Shown here one piece after another: positions 7,401-9,489 of a DNA stretch of 9,489 nt. The stretch comes from Planctomycetaceae bacterium. Lineage in GTDB: Bacteria; Planctomycetota; Planctomycetia; Pirellulales; Pirellulaceae. Below the pieces are notes generated by a model. That model saw only the letters and a list, made by a program, of their open reading frames with translations. It had not been told where the DNA came from and did no database searches. The DNA lies in assembly GCA_007133715.1 (NCBI GenBank), contig SLMF01000729.1, positions 1 through 9,489 of the forward strand, read 5' to 3'. The stretch's first letter is position 1; each line of letters opens with the position of its first letter. The position numbers and the translations under genes are program-made.

Positions 7401-8034
7401 GTTCGGCTACACGACAGAATCCGAACGGCGTTCCGAACTGTTGATTGTGATGACGCCCCGCGTGATTTATGGGACCGATGACGAGTACGACGAAATCAAG
7501 CGTTCGGAGAGCGAGCGGATGAGCTGGTGTCTGGCGGACGTGGGTGAATTGTACGGCCCGGTGGGCTTTTCGTCGCGACCTGTCACGGGGACACCTTGTT
7601 CGCAACCGCTGGTGGTCTTCCCGTACGAGAACCCGGCAGGGACGATCTATCATCCGGAGCCGCATGCGACGGAGTTCCAGACGGGTCCGGTACCGTCGAA
7701 CGAAACGCCGCAGGATACAGTGGTTCCGAGCCCGGCCGATCCCGAAGCGATGCTGCCCAAGGAGCCTCGCACTCCCGCGCTTCGTCCGGCCCCGAGTTCG
7801 ACCGCGCCCCCGGCAACCGAGCCCTATCGGCCGCTGATCATCGATTCGTCGGCGGGTCGAGCGCCCCCACCGGCTGCCGAGGCGGGCAGCGAGCTGCCGG
7901 GAATGCTCGATACGGAGAGCGTGACCGCGCCGTTTAGCATGGCCCCCTGGGCCACAACAGCTCCCACACGCTACCAACCGCTGCTCCCAGGGACCCCCTC
8001 CGCGGTCGCTCCCGCCTCGTACGAGACGCGTTGA
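4471..8034 (+). CDS. Large GspD-family secretin with multiple N-terminal ring modules
   Basis: Outer-membrane secretin of 1187 residues, the gated multimeric pore of type II secretion or type IV pilus-like systems. Residues 11-30 are a hydrophobic signal or anchor. About seven secretin-N-like modules follow, at roughly 81-160, 165-275, 282-350, 355-429, 436-551, 557-650 and 657-739. Most have the pattern of a strand with a helix (FEVFPLEHISAVDAAETI), then a [DN]xx[ST]N[ASI][LI]I strand with a closing helix ending in LD. GspD normally has N0 plus three such modules. The secretin core spans about 740-1000, with LSRPNITTLDGQPANVNVGE, VTPRVTPDG and the closing GLPFLSDLPYVGSLFG then LLIVMTPRVI, which is highly diagnostic. 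Module two carries an acidic insert (EDEFDDDDDARE). Residues about 1001-1187 form a Pro/Thr/Ala-rich tail. The gene is followed after 54 bases by a lipoprotein gene on the same strand. The secreted substrate and system type cannot be told from the window. Confidence 0.93.
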   Translation: MSPPPRDALRQILLLALAVCGSWACFWWLLSSNDSVVSGERTFSRQAQATEYPGSWQSARVAAAPRQETAAESVPLPGDGYRLTHLSWKELEQELARLWPEQLIRSVARDGQRATFHAMQGEQPVPMFQIDRRANRVHYLAAEAQGQVWHRVMELLDQPRLPNGRQTDLIPLQHADPQQVRQAVAALQPSFEPEPGASAVALLQPGEQPLPPVTADPDWEDEFDDDDDARELPNESGLIGPVEIEFVPGLDVIVLRGHRRDVERVQRIIADIERLSVETQPALEIHELEHVGSQIMADLVSAIYDEILSPRQGQVTIRPLVQPNALLLIGRSEAVDLVRELVDRLDTPTAPRQQFEVFPLEHISAVDAAETINAFFVDGLGTAPANQRPGLGARVNVVADFRTNALIVHASPRDLREVRALIARIDVEDVPSHKELRVFRLRNTLATEIAPILQDALNWQLSGNRIPLGATPAAGIVGAQAFGAAEERARLRTAILSFMTIDSEGGEILESGLLLDVRITADPNGNALVVTGPAKSMKLIETLIRELDTLPAARAQIKVFTIVNGDATALSNTLQQLLGQTAQVGQAFSPLAGISPLLAPGAQTAAVAGESALVPVRFGVDQRTNSIIATGSQGDLGVVEAILLRLDEESLRRQQTVVYWLSNQPAVDVANSVNQWITQRTQLFQQQVQLTPESPDIRFAREVVVVPEAISNSIIISASSDLLGEVMQVVESLDRRPPMVKIDVLIAEVTLSDLYEFGTEFGLQDSLLYDRTYLDGGRAGFNFNNRSLGDTTAGDPGNLLGQGLSHFGVGRVSPTQGYGGLVLSASNDAVSMLLRALQDRGRAQILSRPNITTLDGQPANVNVGEITARPGEITRTQFDAAVSIREVQVGLLLGVTPRVTPDGTVVMEIDVERSRLDVNSVTINDNVIQNIRNAEASTTISARSGQTVVFAGLIETNTQTTRRGLPFLSDLPYVGSLFGYTTESERRSELLIVMTPRVIYGTDDEYDEIKRSESERMSWCLADVGELYGPVGFSSRPVTGTPCSQPLVVFPYENPAGTIYHPEPHATEFQTGPVPSNETPQDTVVPSPADPEAMLPKEPRTPALRPAPSSTAPPATEPYRPLIIDSSAGRAPPPAAEAGSELPGMLDTESVTAPFSMAPWATTAPTRYQPLLPGTPSAVAPASYETR
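4475..4484 (+). repeat. Ten-C homopolymer directly after the secretin start codon
   Basis: Ten consecutive C bases begin two bases after the ATG (one T lies between) and encode part of the Ser-Pro-Pro-Pro at residues 2-5. A change of one base would put the whole 1187-residue protein out of frame. It is the longest single-base run I noticed in the window. Confidence 0.9.
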
Positions 8035-8075
8035 GGTCCCCATCGTGGTGGAAACGCAAGTATCAGCAGCTTACC

Positions 8076-8082
8076 AAGGAGG
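8076..8082 (+). promoter_or_regulatory. Strong ribosome binding site of the lipoprotein gene
   Basis: AAGGAGG, a near-perfect match to the anti-Shine-Dalgarno sequence, lies 6 bases before the ATG at 8089. It favours that ATG over the GTG directly before it at 8086. It is the best site in the window and suggests strong translation relative to the secretin. Confidence 0.8.
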
Positions 8083-8088
8083 CATGTG

Positions 8089-9180
8089 ATGAAACGGGGC
8101 TGGGTGCTCTTCGCGGTGCTGGTCATGCTGGCCGGATGCCAATCGCCGCAGCGGTTCCGCGCCGCCGCGTTCCGCGAAATCCTGCCGGGAAACGCGAAAA
8201 CGCCCGAAACGCCCCAGGACCTGGCACCCAAACAGGTGGTCGCAATCTGGTCCGATGCGCTGTACGAACAGCCCGGCCGCACGTCGGTGCGCGGATTCGG
8301 CGGGCGCGTCTATTTCTACAACGCGCAGAACGAGACGATTCCGGTCGAGGGGCAATTGGTCATCTATGCCTACGATGATTCGGCAGGGAGCGACCAGGAG
8401 GAACGGTCCCGGGTGCCGGATCGCAAATTCGTGTTTCGTCCGGAACAATTGGAGCAGCAGTATTCCCCTACCGATTTGGGGCATTCGTACAACATCTGGT
8501 TACCGTGGGATGAAATCGGCGGCTACAAGCGAACCGTGGCCCTGCTGCCCGTCTTTACGGGAACCCAGGGCAATGTAGCGGTGGGCAACCAATCGGTCAG
8601 TATTCTGCCGGGCAAAACGCCGCCGCAGGAAGGGGTGCGTCGCACCGGGCACTTCACGACGCTTGGCGGCGAGAGAATCTCGGCTCCACGCGACCTCCCC
8701 GCCGGGATTGCCCCGGTGTCACCTCGCGGAGCGAGGAACTGGCAATATGCCGACCCGGGCGAGACCACCCAGATGCGGACCACCACACTTGGGCTGCCGA
8801 TGGCCACGACCCAGCGGTTGATCGCGGGGGCCGCCCAGGACGCGGCGGCAAACCAAGGCGTGGAACGCGCCGTGCCGTCAACGGATCAGCAGGCGCCCGA
8901 TTCCTCGCAAGCCTTCCCCTCGAATTCCGCAACGGACGAGCTGTCCCCTACGGCCCCGTCACCTCCAGCTCGTTTCGAACGTCCCCGATACCGGGTTCCA
9001 AGAGCATCATTCGAGCGACTAGATCCCGTTCCTGCGGTGTCGCCACCTGCCCCTGCAGCACCGCAACCCGACCCTCCATTTGGACACGCACCTCCCCCAT
9101 CTCACGAATCTGGGGAATACGATCCAAACGGCTTTGAATCCGCTCCGGATTGGCGCCCAGGGTTGCGACAGGCCCGGTAA
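8089..9180 (+). CDS. Outer-membrane-type lipoprotein of unknown function, downstream of the secretin
   Basis: A protein of 363 residues that I do not recognise by name. Residues 1-16 are a short lipoprotein signal ending in the textbook lipobox LAGC, so Cys17 should be lipidated; Gln at +2 predicts sorting to the outer membrane. Residues about 49-176 form a single apparently beta-rich domain (VVAIWSDALYEQPG, GGRVYFYNAQNETIPVEGQL, YNIWLPWDEIGGYKRTVALLPVF, SVSILPG). Residues about 177-363 are low-complexity, rich in Pro, Ser, Ala and Gln. Tandem placement 54 bases after the secretin, same strand, suggests co-transcription and a role as secretin partner or pilotin-like protein; this is inference. 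From residue 287 on, the frame runs over the end of the opposite BON gene, and third-position G+C falls to about 45% there compared with clearly higher values near the start, so the last 77 residues may be a read-through extension. The start and signal are secure; the C-terminus is less so. Confidence 0.8.
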   Translation: MKRGWVLFAVLVMLAGCQSPQRFRAAAFREILPGNAKTPETPQDLAPKQVVAIWSDALYEQPGRTSVRGFGGRVYFYNAQNETIPVEGQLVIYAYDDSAGSDQEERSRVPDRKFVFRPEQLEQQYSPTDLGHSYNIWLPWDEIGGYKRTVALLPVFTGTQGNVAVGNQSVSILPGKTPPQEGVRRTGHFTTLGGERISAPRDLPAGIAPVSPRGARNWQYADPGETTQMRTTTLGLPMATTQRLIAGAAQDAAANQGVERAVPSTDQQAPDSSQAFPSNSATDELSPTAPSPPARFERPRYRVPRASFERLDPVPAVSPPAPAAPQPDPPFGHAPPPSHESGEYDPNGFESAPDWRPGLRQAR

Positions 9181-9489
9181 AGCCCAGTTCAATGGGGACC
9201 CGCAAAGCTCGCGGGGTCCCCGCGCGGCCCGTATTTCGCGCGAAATTCTGGAGCTGATTCCAGCCGCCGAACTGCTGTTGAGGATTCAACCCACCGCGTT
9301 GGCCGAAGACATTGGTGGTTCCTCGCGGCACATTGCGGTTGATGTTCGCGGCCTGGGCGTCTTGACCCGCCAGATTCCCGACTCCGGCGGTCGTTGCCCC
9401 GACCATCTGGCCCGCCGCCCGATTCTCCCGCAAGAAGCGTTCGTCGCCCGTGATCTGGCCTACCGCTTCCGCTTGTCCCGTCTGTCCCG
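8948..9489 (-). CDS. BON-domain protein, 5' end beyond the window
   Basis: The minus-strand frame is open from the window edge at 9489 to a stop at 8948-8950, giving about 180 residues of the C-terminal part. The TTG at 9431-9433 is not needed as a start, because the same frame continues upstream to the edge with similar composition. The visible N-terminal portion is low-complexity, rich in Gly, Gln, Asn and Ala (AGQDAQAANINRN; GLNPQQQFGGWNQLQNF). The last 60 residues, coded by about 9139-8954, look like a BON domain: a helix (IQSRLDRIPQ), strands VRVQMEGRVAVLQGQV, a helix with TPQERDLVARMM, then LLEPGIGDVRNELEV. BON domains bind membranes or periplasmic partners and occur in OsmY and at the N-terminus of some Tad-pilus secretins, so a link to the neighbouring secretin is plausible but unproven. 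The 3' end overlaps the lipoprotein gene by 233 bases. Confidence 0.82.
   Translation of the reverse strand, partial: GQTGQAEAVGQITGDERFLRENRAAGQMVGATTAGVGNLAGQDAQAANINRNVPRGTTNVFGQRGGLNPQQQFGGWNQLQNFARNTGRAGTPRALRVPIELGFTGPVATLGANPERIQSRLDRIPQIREMGEVRVQMEGRVAVLQGQVATPQERDLVARMMLLEPGIGDVRNELEVTGP
9194..9221 (+). terminator. GC-rich hairpin just after the lipoprotein stop
   Basis: GGGGACCC at 9194-9201 is perfectly inverted as GGGTCCCC at 9214-9221, and two further pairs are possible with one bulged G. It begins 14 bases after the lipoprotein stop codon, where a terminator hairpin would sit, yet lies inside the coding sequence of the opposite BON gene. No U-run follows on the plus strand, so it may be a weak or factor-assisted terminator. 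Confidence 0.35.

Noticed and set aside
6832..8043. Open frame of 403 codons on the minus strand opposite the secretin core
   Set aside because: Arg-rich, motif-free translation lying fully opposite the diagnostic secretin domain; no ribosome binding site or independent support.

Overview
This 9.5 kb window is GC-rich and looks like a Planctomycetota chromosome, probably a Pirellulales-type bacterium. That is an inference from protein style: a very long secretin with many repeated periplasmic modules, small planctomycete-like lipoproteins, and a BY-kinase with a tyrosine-rich tail. No rRNA, tRNA, CRISPR array or intact insertion sequence is visible.

Left edge (1-241): a short remnant of a group II intron-type reverse transcriptase runs in from outside the window and loses family similarity at about 121. 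It is followed by about 120 bases without a recognisable gene, containing one perfect 9-bp hairpin.

Minus-strand cluster (242-4165), transcribed right to left: a small secreted protein with a carboxypeptidase-regulatory/transthyretin-like domain and a C-terminal membrane segment; then a Wza-like polysaccharide export lipoprotein with two SLBB domains; then a Wzc-like co-polymerase fused to a BY-type tyrosine kinase. Gaps are 22 and 8 bases, so this is very probably one operon for exopolysaccharide assembly control and export. Glycosyltransferases, flippase and polymerase are not in the window.

Divergent intergenic region (4166-4470): about 305 bases with a possible minus-strand -10 element and a ribosome binding site on each side.

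Plus-strand cluster (4471-9180): a 1187-residue secretin with about seven secretin-N-like ring-building modules, a full secretin core and a 190-residue proline-rich tail; then, 54 bases later with a strong ribosome binding site, an outer-membrane-type lipoprotein. The lipoprotein is a reasonable candidate for a secretin partner. No secretion ATPase, inner-membrane platform or pseudopilin gene lies in the window.

Right edge (8948-9489): a BON-domain protein on the minus strand, cut by the window end. Its 3' end overlaps the 3' end of the lipoprotein gene by 233 bases tail to tail. Third-position composition suggests that the BON frame is the older constraint there. A GC-rich hairpin sits just after the lipoprotein stop, inside the BON gene.

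The locus therefore places two kinds of outer-membrane conduit, a Wza-like exporter and a secretin, back to back from one divergent control region. The most unusual items are the seven-module secretin, the ten-C tract directly after its start codon, the candidate partner lipoprotein, and the convergent gene overlap.
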